Part shown: one piece after another, positions 1 through 8,145 of the stretch
Layout of the letters: every line of letters starts with the position of its first letter
How positions within the stretch are numbered: position 1 is the stretch's first letter
Source: CAWJNF01 sp963844235
GTDB taxonomy: Bacteria; Actinomycetota; Thermoleophilia; Gaiellales; Gaiellaceae
DNA length: 64,000 nucleotides
Reading direction: 5' to 3'
Assembly (NCBI GenBank): GCA_963844235.1
Contig: CAWJNF010000004.1
Coordinates: 868,001 to 932,000, forward strand
Program-made: the position numbers and the translations under genes
The notes under the pieces: model-generated
Databases searched by the model: none
Seen by the model: only the letters and a program-made list of their open reading frames with translations
What the model was told of the DNA's origin: nothing

Positions 1-323
1 TCGGGGCCTTCCTCCTCTTCGCTTGGGCCGTCTTCGTCGGCCGCCTGGCCGATCACGTTGAAGTCGGAGTCCAGGTTGACCTCGACAATGCTTCCGTCGC
101 CCCGGCGGATCTCGACGCCGTAGGCGCTGCCGTCGTCACCGACCTCGGTCTCGATGACCGTGCCGCCGCCCGTGTGGGCGAGCGCTGCGGCCGTGGCCTT
201 GTCGAGGGCCGAGCCCGTCAGCGGCGCTTCGTCGCCGCCGGCGCCGGCCGCAATCGCGATGCCGGCGGACAGACCGCCCAGGGAGAGCACTACAACGCCG
301 ATCAGTAGCGAGCTTGCGAGCCA
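1..323 (-). CDS. PepSY-domain membrane/secreted protein, partial, start out of frame
   Basis: The gene runs off the left edge. The minus-strand frame with codons starting at 323, 320 and so on reads an N-terminal hydrophobic segment (LASSLLIGVVVLSLGG), then LTGSALDKATAAALAHTGGG and YGVEIRRGDGSIVEVNLDSD, the pattern of a PepSY domain, then an acidic tail. PepSY proteins are exported or membrane anchored and are often paired with OmpR-type two-component systems, which fits the divergent regulator at 468. A good ribosome site (GGAGG, complement of 330-334) sits 5 bases before an ATG at 324-322, but that ATG is one base out of frame with the PepSY reading frame. The in-frame alternatives are a CTG at 329 or a GTG at 290. 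Either there is a one-base insertion near 321 or the true start is unusual. Family call fairly sure; start unsure. Confidence 0.6.
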
Positions 324-438
324 TCTCAGCCTCCATTGCCGATGGACACGAGTCGTGCCGCCACCGTAGGGGGCGCAGATGAAGCGGCCGTGAGAGGCGA
401 GCGACCGGCTGAGGGCGCGACGAGCCCGGTACGAGGCT

Positions 439-455
439 CTCATCCGACGCTCATC
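439..455 (+). promoter_or_regulatory. Tandem CTCATC half-sites, candidate OmpR-family operator
   Basis: CTCATC occurs at 439-444 and again at 450-455, exactly 11 bases apart start to start, just upstream of the response regulator ATG at 468 and between it and the divergent PepSY gene. OmpR/PhoB-family regulators typically bind direct repeats about 11 bases apart, so this is a plausible autoregulatory site. The function is inferred. Confidence 0.4.
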
Positions 456-467
456 TCCGGAGTGACA

Positions 468-1157
468 ATGAGACGCATGCGGATCCTGGTCGTCGAGGAC
501 GAGCTGAAGATGGCAGGCCTCCTCCACCGCGGGCTGGCGGACGAAGGTCACGCCGTCGACATCGCCCGCACCGGAGACGATGCTCTCTGGATGGTAAAGG
601 CGGCCGAGTACGACGCGGTCGTCCTCGACCTCACGCTGCCGGGTGTCGACGGCATCGAGGTGTGCCGGTGCCTGCGCGACGACGGCGTCTGGGCGCCGGT
701 ACTGATGCTCACGGCACGCGACGCCGTCGAGGACCGTATCGCCGGCCTCGACGCCGGCGCCGACGACTACCTGGCGAAGCCGTTCTCGTTCGCCGAGCTC
801 CTCGCACGCCTGCGTGCACTGATGCGGCGCGACCTCCCCAGCCGACCGGCTGTGATCGAGGTGGGCGATCTGCGCCTCGACCCGGCTTCGCGCCAGGTGT
901 GGCGGGGCGAGACCGAGGTCACTCTTTCGGGCAAGGAGTTCGCGATTCTCGAGACATTCATGCGGCGCCCCGGCCAGGTGCTCTCGCGGTACCAGCTGCT
1001 CGAGCACGCGTGGGACTACGGCTACGAGAATCGCTCCAACGTCGTCGACGTCTACGTTCGCTACCTGCGCGAAAAGATCGACAGACCGTTCGGGCGTGAC
1101 TCGCTCGAGACCGTGCGCGGCGTCGGCTATCGGCTGAGACGGGACGACTCGGCGTGA
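468..1157 (+). CDS. OmpR-family two-component response regulator
   Basis: 229-residue DNA-binding response regulator. The receiver domain (about residues 4-117) has the acidic pair in VVEDE, the phospho-acceptor Asp54 in VVLDLTLPG, the LTAR switch segment and Lys104 in YLAKPF. The C-terminal winged helix (about 130-225) ends with the typical VDVYVRYLREKID and ETVRGVGYRL signatures. The start at ATG 468 has GGAG at 459-462; the open frame continues upstream without homology, and an ATG at 477 is also possible. The stop overlaps the kinase start (GTGA), so the two are co-translated. The CTCATC repeat upstream and the divergent PepSY gene suggest it regulates itself and that envelope protein. 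The inducing signal cannot be read from sequence. Confidence 0.93.
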   Translation: MRRMRILVVEDELKMAGLLHRGLADEGHAVDIARTGDDALWMVKAAEYDAVVLDLTLPGVDGIEVCRCLRDDGVWAPVLMLTARDAVEDRIAGLDAGADDYLAKPFSFAELLARLRALMRRDLPSRPAVIEVGDLRLDPASRQVWRGETEVTLSGKEFAILETFMRRPGQVLSRYQLLEHAWDYGYENRSNVVDVYVRYLREKIDRPFGRDSLETVRGVGYRLRRDDSA

Positions 1158-2524
1158 AGCGGCTTCCGGTCCGGCTGCGGCTGACCCTGGCGTTCGCCGT
1201 CGCGATGGCCGTCGTGCTGGCCGGGGTCGGCGCCTTCCTCTACATCCGGCTGGAGGACTCGCTCGACGAGCAGCTGAACGACACCCTCGAGGCACGTGCC
1301 GAATCGATCGAGGCCCTTGTCCGGACACAGGGCGCAGACCTCGACCCAGCCGCCCTGGAATCGGGCGACGACGACGGCTTTTCGCAGCTGCTGACCGCAA
1401 ACGGCACTCTCGTCGCGTCATCAGCCTCGGTCAGCGATGGCCCGGTCATCACAGCGGCAGAGGCGGCGGCAGCTCCGTTCCTTCGGGAGCTGCCTTCACA
1501 GGCCGGTTCGCCATTCCGGCTGCTCGCAGCGCCGGCTGTGCACGACGGTGAGACCTTCGTGATCGTCGCCGGTGCCTCGCTCGAGGACCGTGACGACGCC
1601 CTCGCGGGCCTACTCACCCAGCTCTTCGTCATCGGCCCCGTGGCGCTCGTGCTGTCGTCTCTGGCCGGGTACCTACTCGCCGCTGCAGCGCTGCGACCCG
1701 TGGAGGCGATGCGGCGGCAGGCGGCGGAGGTCTCGAGCGAGCGAGCGGGTCAACGTCTGCCGCTGCCGGAGGCCCGCGACGAGATCCGCCGACTAGGCGA
1801 GACCCTCAACGCCATGCTCGACCGCCTCGAAGCCGGGCTCGCGCGCGAGCGGCGCTTCGTCGCGGACGCAAGTCACGAGTTCCGTACGCCACTCGCTCTC
1901 CTCAAGACGGAGCTGGAGCTGGCGCTGCGCTATACGCGCTCGCCTGAAGAGCTGAAGGTGGCGCTGCGCTCGGCGACGGAGGAGGTCGACCGCCTTTCCT
2001 TGCTCGCCGAGGATCTGCTCGTCCTCGCACGCGCCGACGACGGCCGCCTCTCGTTGCGGCTCACCGCGCTCGAGCCGGATGACGTGCTCACCTCGGTGGC
2101 GCGTCGCTTCGCCCTGCGCGCCGATGGCGGGGGCCGCCGCGTCGAAGTGAGCGCGACCGCGGACGCTCGCATCCTCGGCGACCGGCTGCGCCTCGAGCAG
2201 GCGCTCGGCAACCTCGTCGACAATGCGCTTCGCTACGGGACCGGCACCGTTCGGCTCGAGGCGGAGCGCAGCAACGGTCTGGTCGCACTGCGCGTCAGCG
2301 ACGAAGGAGCGGGCTTCGCGCCTGAGTTCCTCCCCCGCGCCTTCGATCGCTTCACCCGGGCCGACGAGTCACGCGGTGGTGGCGCCGCCGGCCTCGGGCT
2401 GGCGATCGTCGACGCGATCGCCCGTGCGCACGGAGGGAGCGCAACGGCAGCCAACGGCGCCGGCGGCGGCGCAGTCGTCTCGCTCGAACTGCCGGCAAGG
2501 GCAGACGCCGACGAGCGTCCGTAG
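1154..2524 (+). CDS. Sensor histidine kinase (HAMP, HisKA, HATPase_c)
   Basis: 456-residue membrane kinase, partner of the regulator at 468. The first membrane helix is at about residues 10-30 and the second at about 153-178. Between them lies an extracytoplasmic sensor region of about 120 residues, followed by a HAMP linker starting at LRPVEAMRRQAAE. The dimerisation/phospho-acceptor motif is SHEFRTPL with His231. The ATP-binding domain has the N box (GNLVDNALRY, Asn343 and Asn347), the G1 box (DEGAGFAP) and the G2 box (GLGLAIV, 403-409). GTG start at 1154 overlaps the previous stop. The sensor domain is not one I can assign to a ligand. Confidence 0.93.
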   Translation: MKRLPVRLRLTLAFAVAMAVVLAGVGAFLYIRLEDSLDEQLNDTLEARAESIEALVRTQGADLDPAALESGDDDGFSQLLTANGTLVASSASVSDGPVITAAEAAAAPFLRELPSQAGSPFRLLAAPAVHDGETFVIVAGASLEDRDDALAGLLTQLFVIGPVALVLSSLAGYLLAAAALRPVEAMRRQAAEVSSERAGQRLPLPEARDEIRRLGETLNAMLDRLEAGLARERRFVADASHEFRTPLALLKTELELALRYTRSPEELKVALRSATEEVDRLSLLAEDLLVLARADDGRLSLRLTALEPDDVLTSVARRFALRADGGGRRVEVSATADARILGDRLRLEQALGNLVDNALRYGTGTVRLEAERSNGLVALRVSDEGAGFAPEFLPRAFDRFTRADESRGGGAAGLGLAIVDAIARAHGGSATAANGAGGGAVVSLELPARADADERP

Positions 2525-2598
2525 GCCGGCGGCGCGAGATCAGTCGTCTGGCTGGGCCAGAGCTCGGCCGGGTGTTCCTCGGGCGTCACCCCGCGAGG

Positions 2599-2838
2599 CT
2601 AGGCGGGCGGAGCGCTGGCCGGGGGCTCCTTGTCGCCGTCGAGCACGTCCTTGCCCTTGTCGACGGCGTCGCCGGCAAGCTCCTGCCCCTTGTCGATCGC
2701 GTCGCCCGCAGCGTCGACGCTCTTGTCGACGACGTCGTCCGCGACGTCGACCCCCTTGTCGACGACGTCGCCCGTTGTGTCCGCGAGATCGCCGGCGCCT
2801 TCCTTCGAGCGGCCGAGCAGCTTGTCGAGAAAACCCAT
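2599..2838 (-). CDS. Small hydrophilic protein with tandem 11-residue repeats
   Basis: 79 residues. It begins MGFLDKLLGRSKEGAGDLAD, continues with about four 11-residue repeats of the form D-x-A-x-D-V-V-D-K-x-V, and ends in a Pro/Ala tail. The repeat shows in the DNA as a 33-base period between about 2640 and 2790. A strong GGAGGA ribosome site precedes the ATG at 2838. The opening resembles the small actinobacterial family annotated as MT0933-like antitoxin. The 11-mer periodicity also resembles group 3 LEA proteins, which form amphipathic helices on drying. No toxin gene is adjacent, so the antitoxin label is doubtful. Probably cytoplasmic: no signal peptide or membrane helix. Confidence 0.75.
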   Translation of the reverse strand: MGFLDKLLGRSKEGAGDLADTTGDVVDKGVDVADDVVDKSVDAAGDAIDKGQELAGDAVDKGKDVLDGDKEPPASAPPA

Positions 2839-2932
2839 CGCTTCCTCCTCCGTTTACCCCACCCACAAGTATCGAGCATCGCAAGGACCGGGGTCGGCTG
2901 CCCTTCGTCCGGGTGTCGCCTCGGCCCGCTGT

Positions 2933-3646
2933 CTACCGCGAGCGCTCCCCGACAAGTTCGAGGAAGGCATCGAAAAGCCTGCTTCGCCAGGCGATCGTGC
3001 GCCCGGCGCCGTCGAGCACGGCTTCATGGAGCTCTCGCTCGTCGATCCCGTGCTCCTCGCACGCCCCCGGGTGGTTCGCCTGCCAGAGCGCGAACGTCGG
3101 GTAGTCGACCTCGGGGTGGAACTGGATGCCCCAGGCGTCGCCGAGCCGGAACGCCTGGTTCGCGGTCAGCTCGCTCGAGGCAAGACGGCTCGCGCCGGCA
3201 GGAAGCTCGAAGGTGTCGTGGTGCCAGTGGAACACCCCGGTCGGATTCTCGAGGTGGCCGAGCACCGGGTCGCCCGCCGCTTCCGGGGTCGGGACGATGT
3301 CGAGCCAGCCTGCTTCGTGCACGGACGCCGTGCGCACCTCCGCGCCGAGCGCCCGCGCGAGCACCTGCGCTCCGAGGCAGATGCCGAGCACCGGGAGGCC
3401 CTCTCCCACGGCGTCGGCCAGCAGGCGACGCTCGACGCCGAGAAACGCGTGCTCGTCCTCCTGCCACGCGTGCGCGTTGCCACCGAGCGCGACGATCCCG
3501 CTCCAGTCGGCAGCCCGCAGACCGTCGAGGTCTTCCTCCCAGACGCGAATTCGACGCGCCGGCAGGCCGGATGCCTGGAGACGACCCTCGAGCACGCCGA
3601 GACCCGGCAAGCGGGGGTCCTGCTCGATCGCTAGCAGCGGCTTCAT
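2933..3646 (-). CDS. Class I glutamine amidotransferase-like protein
   Basis: 237-residue stand-alone class I glutamine amidotransferase domain. The nucleophile is Cys90 in PVLGICLGAQ. The partner His177 and Glu179 are in IQFHPEVDYP. The first glycine-rich turn is IVALGGNAHAW. Proteins of this size and layout are usually annotated as type 1 glutamine amidotransferases. Some members, such as PuuD, hydrolyse gamma-glutamyl amides, but PuuD belongs to a different branch and I cannot claim that role. The start at ATG 3646 is chosen because homology begins at MKPLLAIEQD. The gene stands alone between two convergently or divergently placed neighbours. Confidence 0.8.
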   Translation of the reverse strand: MKPLLAIEQDPRLPGLGVLEGRLQASGLPARRIRVWEEDLDGLRAADWSGIVALGGNAHAWQEDEHAFLGVERRLLADAVGEGLPVLGICLGAQVLARALGAEVRTASVHEAGWLDIVPTPEAAGDPVLGHLENPTGVFHWHHDTFELPAGASRLASSELTANQAFRLGDAWGIQFHPEVDYPTFALWQANHPGACEEHGIDERELHEAVLDGAGRTIAWRSRLFDAFLELVGERSR

Positions 3647-3721
3647 GTCCGGAAAGGCTAGTCGCTGCGCGCCTTCCGACACACTTCCGTCCGCACATCG
3701 ACACACTTCGGCCTTGACTTG

Positions 3722-3754
3722 TATGGGGTCTGACCCCCGGGGTCAGACCCCATA
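3722..3754. repeat. 33-base perfect palindrome built on GGGGTCTGACCCC
   Basis: Arms 3722-3737 and 3739-3754 are perfect reverse complements of 16 bases around the single base 3738. The arm contains TATGGGGTCTGACCCC. It lies between the minus-strand amidotransferase (5' end at 3646) and the plus-strand dioxygenase (start 3905). It resembles the palindromic REP-type elements that RAYT transposases move. No transposase gene is present here. As RNA it would form a very stable hairpin on either strand. Confidence 0.8.
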
Positions 3755-3904
3755 AGAGACCCGTAAGAAAAGCGTCACGGAAGGCGCGCGAACGGTAGGC
3801 TCGGTCACGGCACGACGAATGAGCAGGCTGTAGTCACGGCGGCAGGCGGCTGCGATCGCCGCATGCGAGAACGCACGCGAGCAGAGAGAACGAAGGGAGT
3901 TGCC

Positions 3905-4837
3905 ATGCGCCTGGACGGCATCCATCACGTCACCTGCGTCACGGGTGACGCCCCGCGGAACCTCGACTTCTACACCCGTGTGCTGGGGCTCCGGATGGTC
4001 AAGAAGACCGTCAACCAGGACGACCCCACCGTCTACCACCTGTTCTACGCCGACGAGCTGGGAAGTCCGGGCGCCGACCTGACGTTCTTCGAGTACCCGG
4101 ACGCGCGGCCCGGGCGCGCGGGGCCCGGCATGATCCACCGGATCGTGTGCCGCGTCGGGTCCGAGGATGCGATCGACTTCTGGGCCGGGCGGCTCGCACA
4201 GGAGGGGATCGAGGCGGAACGTGACGGAGCACGCCTACGCTTCGCCGACCCTGAAGGGCTCGGCCTCGAGCTCGCAGCGGTCGAGACGACGGACGAGCCG
4301 CTCGTCGCCGACCATCCCGAGATCCCAGCTGAGCTTGCGCTGCAGGGCTTCGACGGCGTGCGCGCGTACGCCCTCGACCCGGAGTCCAGCCGGAGCGCCC
4401 TCGAGCAGGCGCTCGGCTTCGAGCCCGGCCCGGACGGCTGGGAGGTGCGTGGAGCGGATCGCCACTCGTTCTACGCCTACGATGCCGCGCCCCCCGAGCG
4501 CGGCGTCGGCGGCGCCGGCACGGTCCACCACGTCGCCTGGTCGTCGGCGATGGAAGATCACGCGGCGTGGCGCGAGCGCGTTGCCCAGGCGAGCCTGCAC
4601 CCTACGCAGATCATCGACCGCTTCTGGTTTCGCTCGATCTACTTCCGCGAGCCGAGCGGCGTGCTGTTCGAAATCGCCACGGTTGGGCCAGGCTTCACGA
4701 CGGACGAGCCGCTCGAGCACCTCGGCGAGTCGCTCGTGCTCCCGCCGGCCTTCGAGCACCTGCGCGATCGCGTCGAGGAGATCCTCACGCCGCTCGAGTA
4801 CTCGAGACCACAGGCGCCCGCGCGGCCCCGGCCGTGA
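3905..4837 (+). CDS. Ring-cleaving dioxygenase, vicinal oxygen chelate family (MhqO/MhqA-like)
   Basis: 310-residue two-module VOC protein. The first module begins MRLDGIHHVTCVTGDAP and the second contains VHHVAWSS, with the C-terminal GVLFEIATVGPGF. Metal-ligand positions appear kept: the His pair near residue 7, the His of VHHVAW and the Glu of FEIA. Members such as Bacillus MhqA/MhqO are thought to cleave hydroquinone-type rings and protect from quinones. The start at 3905 has AAGGGAG five bases upstream. The stop overlaps the GTG of the carboxylesterase at 4834 (GTGA), the same dioxygenase/esterase pairing as mhqO and mhqD. The substrate is inferred from family only. Confidence 0.85.
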   Translation: MRLDGIHHVTCVTGDAPRNLDFYTRVLGLRMVKKTVNQDDPTVYHLFYADELGSPGADLTFFEYPDARPGRAGPGMIHRIVCRVGSEDAIDFWAGRLAQEGIEAERDGARLRFADPEGLGLELAAVETTDEPLVADHPEIPAELALQGFDGVRAYALDPESSRSALEQALGFEPGPDGWEVRGADRHSFYAYDAAPPERGVGGAGTVHHVAWSSAMEDHAAWRERVAQASLHPTQIIDRFWFRSIYFREPSGVLFEIATVGPGFTTDEPLEHLGESLVLPPAFEHLRDRVEEILTPLEYSRPQAPARPRP

Positions 4838-5490
4838 GCGGCGACCAGCTTCGGTATCGCCTCCGAGCCGCGGCCGGCGAGCCCGCCGGCGCGCTCGTCC
4901 TGCTGCACGGTCGCGGGGCCGACGAGAACGACCTGCTCCCGCTGCTCGACGCGCTCGACCCGGAACGTCACCTCGCCGGCGTGTGCCCACGGGGACCGCT
5001 CGCGTTGCCTCCCGGCGGCGCCCACTGGTATGTCGTGCGCGAGATCGGATACCCGGACCCGTCGACCTTCCTCGCGACGTACGAGCGCGCCACGAGCTGG
5101 CTCGACAACGTTCCCGAGCTCACCGGGGTGCCGCTCGAGCGCACCATCCTCGGCGGCTTCTCCCAGGGCTGCGTCATGTCCTACGCGCTCGGGCTGGGCC
5201 GTGGCCGGCCCACACCGGCCGGGATCCTGGCGCTCTCCGGCTTCGTCCCCACCGTCGCCGGCTGGGAGCTCGATCTGGAGCGACCGGGCCTACCGGTGGC
5301 AATCGGTCACGGCATCCACGACCCGGTCATCGAGATCCGCTGGGGACGCGATGCGCGAGACCGGCTGACGGCGGCAGGTCTCGCCGTGACCTATCGGGAG
5401 AGCCCAATCGGCCACACGATCGACGGAGGCTTCGTCGGGGAGCTCACCGGCTGGGTGCACGACACGATTGCCGCGGCAGCACGCGTCTAG
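4834..5490 (+). CDS. Carboxylesterase/phospholipase, alpha/beta hydrolase (MhqD-like)
   Basis: 218-residue alpha/beta hydrolase. It has the oxyanion HGRGADENDLL motif, nucleophile Ser110 in GGFSQGC, Asp163 in GIHDPVI and His194 in IGHTIDG. This is the full triad of the phospholipase/carboxylesterase family. It starts at the GTG overlapping the dioxygenase stop. The pairing with an MhqO-like protein suggests joint handling of quinone or aromatic stress products. The actual ester substrate is unknown. Confidence 0.87.
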   Translation: MSGDQLRYRLRAAAGEPAGALVLLHGRGADENDLLPLLDALDPERHLAGVCPRGPLALPPGGAHWYVVREIGYPDPSTFLATYERATSWLDNVPELTGVPLERTILGGFSQGCVMSYALGLGRGRPTPAGILALSGFVPTVAGWELDLERPGLPVAIGHGIHDPVIEIRWGRDARDRLTAAGLAVTYRESPIGHTIDGGFVGELTGWVHDTIAAAARV

Positions 5491-5511
5491 GCCGACGCAA
5501 GACCGGCTACG

Positions 5512-6645
5512 TCACGCGCACGATCCCGTGTCGACCACCTCGAGATCGCTTGCGAGACCGTCCGCGATCGCGTCGACCGCGACCCCGAAGCCTCCTCCAC
5601 CCCGCCTCGCGGAGGCGAAGATCATTGCGACCACGTCTCCGTCGGCGTCGATGACGGGGCCGCCGGAGTCGCCGTGCTCCACCTTGCCGCGCAACGGCAC
5701 GACCGTCCGGAGGCGGAAGCTCCGGCCGTAGGCGTCGGGCGCGACGACCTTGCGCGGCTTGCCAGCGCTACCTGCTACGGCCGTGAGGGGCCCGTCGTTC
5801 GGGTAGCCGAGAAGCACGACCGGCTCGCCGACCGGCGGGTCGGCCGCGAGGGGAAGTGCGCGCGGGCGCAGGCCTCGGGCCCGGAGGATCGCAACGTCGT
5901 TCTCGGCGTCGTAGTAGACGGGCGTCGACTCGATCACCTGGCCGTTCGGCGCTGCGACGCTGGGCATCTCCTGACCCGCGACGACGTGCGCATTGGTCGC
6001 GACGAGCCCCCGCGCGATCACCCAGCCCGTGCCCTGGATTCCCACTCCGCAGGCGACGCCCTGGATCTTCACGACGCTCGTTGCCGCGCGCTTCGCCACC
6101 CGGCTTTCCGCGACGCTCGGATCGGGCGCCGGCAGGCCGATGTCCGGCTGCGCCGCGATCACGGGCAGGGGATCGAAGCGCGCGAGCGCCTCGAGCACCG
6201 TCGACGGCGGGACGGCCTCGACCAGGCCCGACAGGACCGCCGACTCCTGAACCGTCCCCCGCGCGCTGGCCCGGTCGACCTGGAGCGCGGCAACCGCGAC
6301 GAGCCAGGCCACCGCCAGGCCAACGGCGCCGCCGATCAGCGCTCCGCCCGCAGAATCTGCGAGGCGCAACGGCCCGCGAGCCAGCACCTGCCGGGCGGCC
6401 GAGCCGAGCATGCCGCCGCCGACCTGCAGCAGGACGGCGCCGAGCAGCGCTCCCACGAGGCTCGCTATCGGCACCCACGGGGAGCTCTTGCCGCCCTCGA
6501 GGAAGAGCGGCGCGAGCCGGGAGCCCACGATCGCTCCGATCGCCAGCCCGCCGAGCGAGAGCGCCTGGGCAACGAGTCCGCGGCCGAAGCCGACGACGGC
6601 TGACAACGCCACCCAGATCAGGACAAGCGGATCGATCCAGTTCAC
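5512..6645 (-). CDS. marP: MarP-like membrane serine protease (CvpA-type helices plus trypsin domain)
   Basis: 377 residues. The N-terminal half (about 5-125) has four hydrophobic helices of the CvpA/colicin V production type. The C-terminal trypsin-like domain carries His220 in ATNAHVVAG, Asp250 in AENDVAIL and Ser327 in VEHGDSGGP. Two cysteines (199 and 376) sit where the mycobacterial MarP (Rv3671c) has a stabilising disulfide, as I recall that structure. MarP protects Mycobacterium tuberculosis from acid and oxidative stress as a periplasmic protease. The start is placed at GTG 6645 (MNWIDPLVLIW). A longer frame from 6711 adds 22 residues without homology and reaches the edge of the palindrome at 6715. 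Confidence 0.88.
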   Translation of the reverse strand: MNWIDPLVLIWVALSAVVGFGRGLVAQALSLGGLAIGAIVGSRLAPLFLEGGKSSPWVPIASLVGALLGAVLLQVGGGMLGSAARQVLARGPLRLADSAGGALIGGAVGLAVAWLVAVAALQVDRASARGTVQESAVLSGLVEAVPPSTVLEALARFDPLPVIAAQPDIGLPAPDPSVAESRVAKRAATSVVKIQGVACGVGIQGTGWVIARGLVATNAHVVAGQEMPSVAAPNGQVIESTPVYYDAENDVAILRARGLRPRALPLAADPPVGEPVVLLGYPNDGPLTAVAGSAGKPRKVVAPDAYGRSFRLRTVVPLRGKVEHGDSGGPVIDADGDVVAMIFASARRGGGGFGVAVDAIADGLASDLEVVDTGSCA

Positions 6646-6714
6646 CGCGGCACGACTAGATTCGGGATCGGGCAACGCGGGCCTCTGTCGAGACCGTGCG
6701 GGCCCACCCACAGA

Positions 6715-6742
6715 GTAGGGGCCGGATGCATCCGGCCCCTAC
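6715..6742. repeat. Palindromic repeat family B, copy 1 (perfect 28-base)
   Basis: A perfect 28-base palindrome: GTAGGGGCCGGATG followed by its exact reverse complement. It lies between the marP-like 5' end and the 3' end of the Mo-hydroxylase operon (stop at 6768). Six more copies of the same core occur at 26471, 28362, 28426, 30131, 34377 and 45294. All lie between genes, mostly just after stop codons. It could act as a REP element or a transcript-end hairpin. Confidence 0.85.
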
Positions 6743-6767
6743 GTCGAACCAGCCGAGCGTGTCCCGC

Positions 6768-7241
6768 CTACGCCGTCGCCATCTCCTCGGACGCGCGGCG
6801 GACGGCCTTCACGATGCCGTCATAGCCGGTGCAGCGGCAGAGGTTGCCGCCGAGCGCGAGCCGGATCTCATCGTCGCTCGGGCTCGAGTTCTCGGCGAGC
6901 AGCGCGGTGGCCGAGATCAGCATTCCCGGCGTGCAGAATCCGCACTGGACGCCTCCTTCGTCGAGGAAGGCGCGCTGGAGCGGCGCGAGGTCGTCGGTGT
7001 CGGCGAGGCCCTCGACGGTCGTGAGCTCGCGTCCGTCGGCCTGAAGGGCGAGGTACGAGCAGGAGTTCACGGGCTTGCCGTCGAGCAGCATCATGCACGC
7101 TCCGCACTCGGAGTCGTCGCAGCCCTCTTTCGCGCCGGTCAGGCCGATCACGTCGCGCACGACTTGGAGAAGCGTCGCGGTTGCCTCGACGTCCACCGGA
7201 TAGGGGACGCCGTTCACGTTGAGCGTTGCGCTGTATCTCAT
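6768..7241 (-). CDS. Molybdenum hydroxylase, 2Fe-2S small subunit
   Basis: 157-residue xanthine dehydrogenase/CoxS-type iron-sulfur subunit. The plant-type cluster ligands are Cys41, 46, 49 and 61 (EGCDDSECGACM and NSC). The second cluster uses Cys100, 103, 135 and 137 (VQCGFCTPGM and NLCRCTGY). It passes electrons from the molybdopterin site of the large subunit to FAD in the medium subunit. It is last in the minus-strand operon large-medium-small, 10 bases after the FAD subunit. ATG 7241 is chosen because homology begins there. No MoCo insertion chaperone (XdhC/CoxF) is seen within the operon. Confidence 0.95.
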   Translation of the reverse strand: MRYSATLNVNGVPYPVDVEATATLLQVVRDVIGLTGAKEGCDDSECGACMMLLDGKPVNSCSYLALQADGRELTTVEGLADTDDLAPLQRAFLDEGGVQCGFCTPGMLISATALLAENSSPSDDEIRLALGGNLCRCTGYDGIVKAVRRASEEMATA

Positions 7242-7251
7242 CGCTCCTACC

Positions 7252-8145
7252 TCAGGCGCCGAAGAGCGCCGGGCTCGCAGGGACGGGGACGTTCTCGCCG
7301 CTTGCGCGTGCGACCGCTGCCTCGATGGCGCGGCGGGCGATGACCGCCGCCATGGCGCGACGGTACTCCTCCGACGCGCGCACGTCGGAGATCGGCGCCG
7401 ACCCGGCTGCAACTGCCTCCGCGGCCGCCTCGGTGGCGGCGGCAGAGCCGTCGGTGCCGACGAGCGCAGCCTCCGCTTCGGAGACGCGGCGGATGATCGG
7501 CGCGAGCGCGGTGATCGCGACACGTGCGTCCGTGACCTTGCCGTCGTCCATGACGACTACCGCCGTGGCGCCCACGACGGCGATCTCCATCTGCTGGCGA
7601 TACTCGAGCCGCGCGTAGCAGGAGCCGGCGCCCGCCGGAGGCTCCGGGATGTCGACGGCCACCAGCAGCTCGCCGGCCTCCGCGGTCGTCTGGCCGGGGC
7701 CCGAGAAGAGGTCGGCCACCGCAACCTCACGCGAGCCGGCGGCGGACTGGAGCGTGGCCGTCGCTTCGAAGCAGACGAGCGGTCCGCCGGTCTCCATGGC
7801 CGGCGAGGCATTCATCACGTTGCCGCCGATCGTCCCCTGGGCGCGGGTTGCGTGCGAGCCTACGATGGCGGAGGCGTCGGCGAGCGCCGTGAAGCGCTCT
7901 CGGATCACCGGGTGGGTGACGATCTCCTCGTGGGTCGCGAGCGCGCCGAGGCGGACACCACCGCCGGAGCCCGTGATGCCACGAAGCGACTCGACGGCGT
8001 GGATCGCGACAAGGCTCTCCGGAAGCGGAGCCTTGCCCTGACGCGCGCCGACGACGAGATCCGTGCCACCGGCGACGACGCGGGCTCCGCTGCCCAGCGC
8101 GGCAACAGCCTCCTCGACGGAGGTGGCGGCGACGTACGTGCTCAC
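7252..8145 (-). CDS. Molybdenum hydroxylase, FAD-binding medium subunit
   Basis: 297-residue FAD_binding_5 plus CO dehydrogenase C-terminal type protein. The FAD motifs are VVAGGTDLVVG near residue 21 and GTIGGNVMNASP near residue 104. It transfers electrons from the iron-sulfur subunit to an external acceptor. The GTG start at 8145 overlaps the stop of the large subunit by four bases, showing translational coupling. Confidence 0.94.
   Translation of the reverse strand: MSTYVAATSVEEAVAALGSGARVVAGGTDLVVGARQGKAPLPESLVAIHAVESLRGITGSGGGVRLGALATHEEIVTHPVIRERFTALADASAIVGSHATRAQGTIGGNVMNASPAMETGGPLVCFEATATLQSAAGSREVAVADLFSGPGQTTAEAGELLVAVDIPEPPAGAGSCYARLEYRQQMEIAVVGATAVVVMDDGKVTDARVAITALAPIIRRVSEAEAALVGTDGSAAATEAAAEAVAAGSAPISDVRASEEYRRAMAAVIARRAIEAAVARASGENVPVPASPALFGA

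Noticed and set aside
2640..2790. CRISPR-like periodic DNA
   Set aside because: The 33-base period is in frame with a protein made of 11-residue repeats and there are no unique spacers.
2599..2838. Toxin-antitoxin locus
   Set aside because: No toxin candidate adjoins the small protein on either side.
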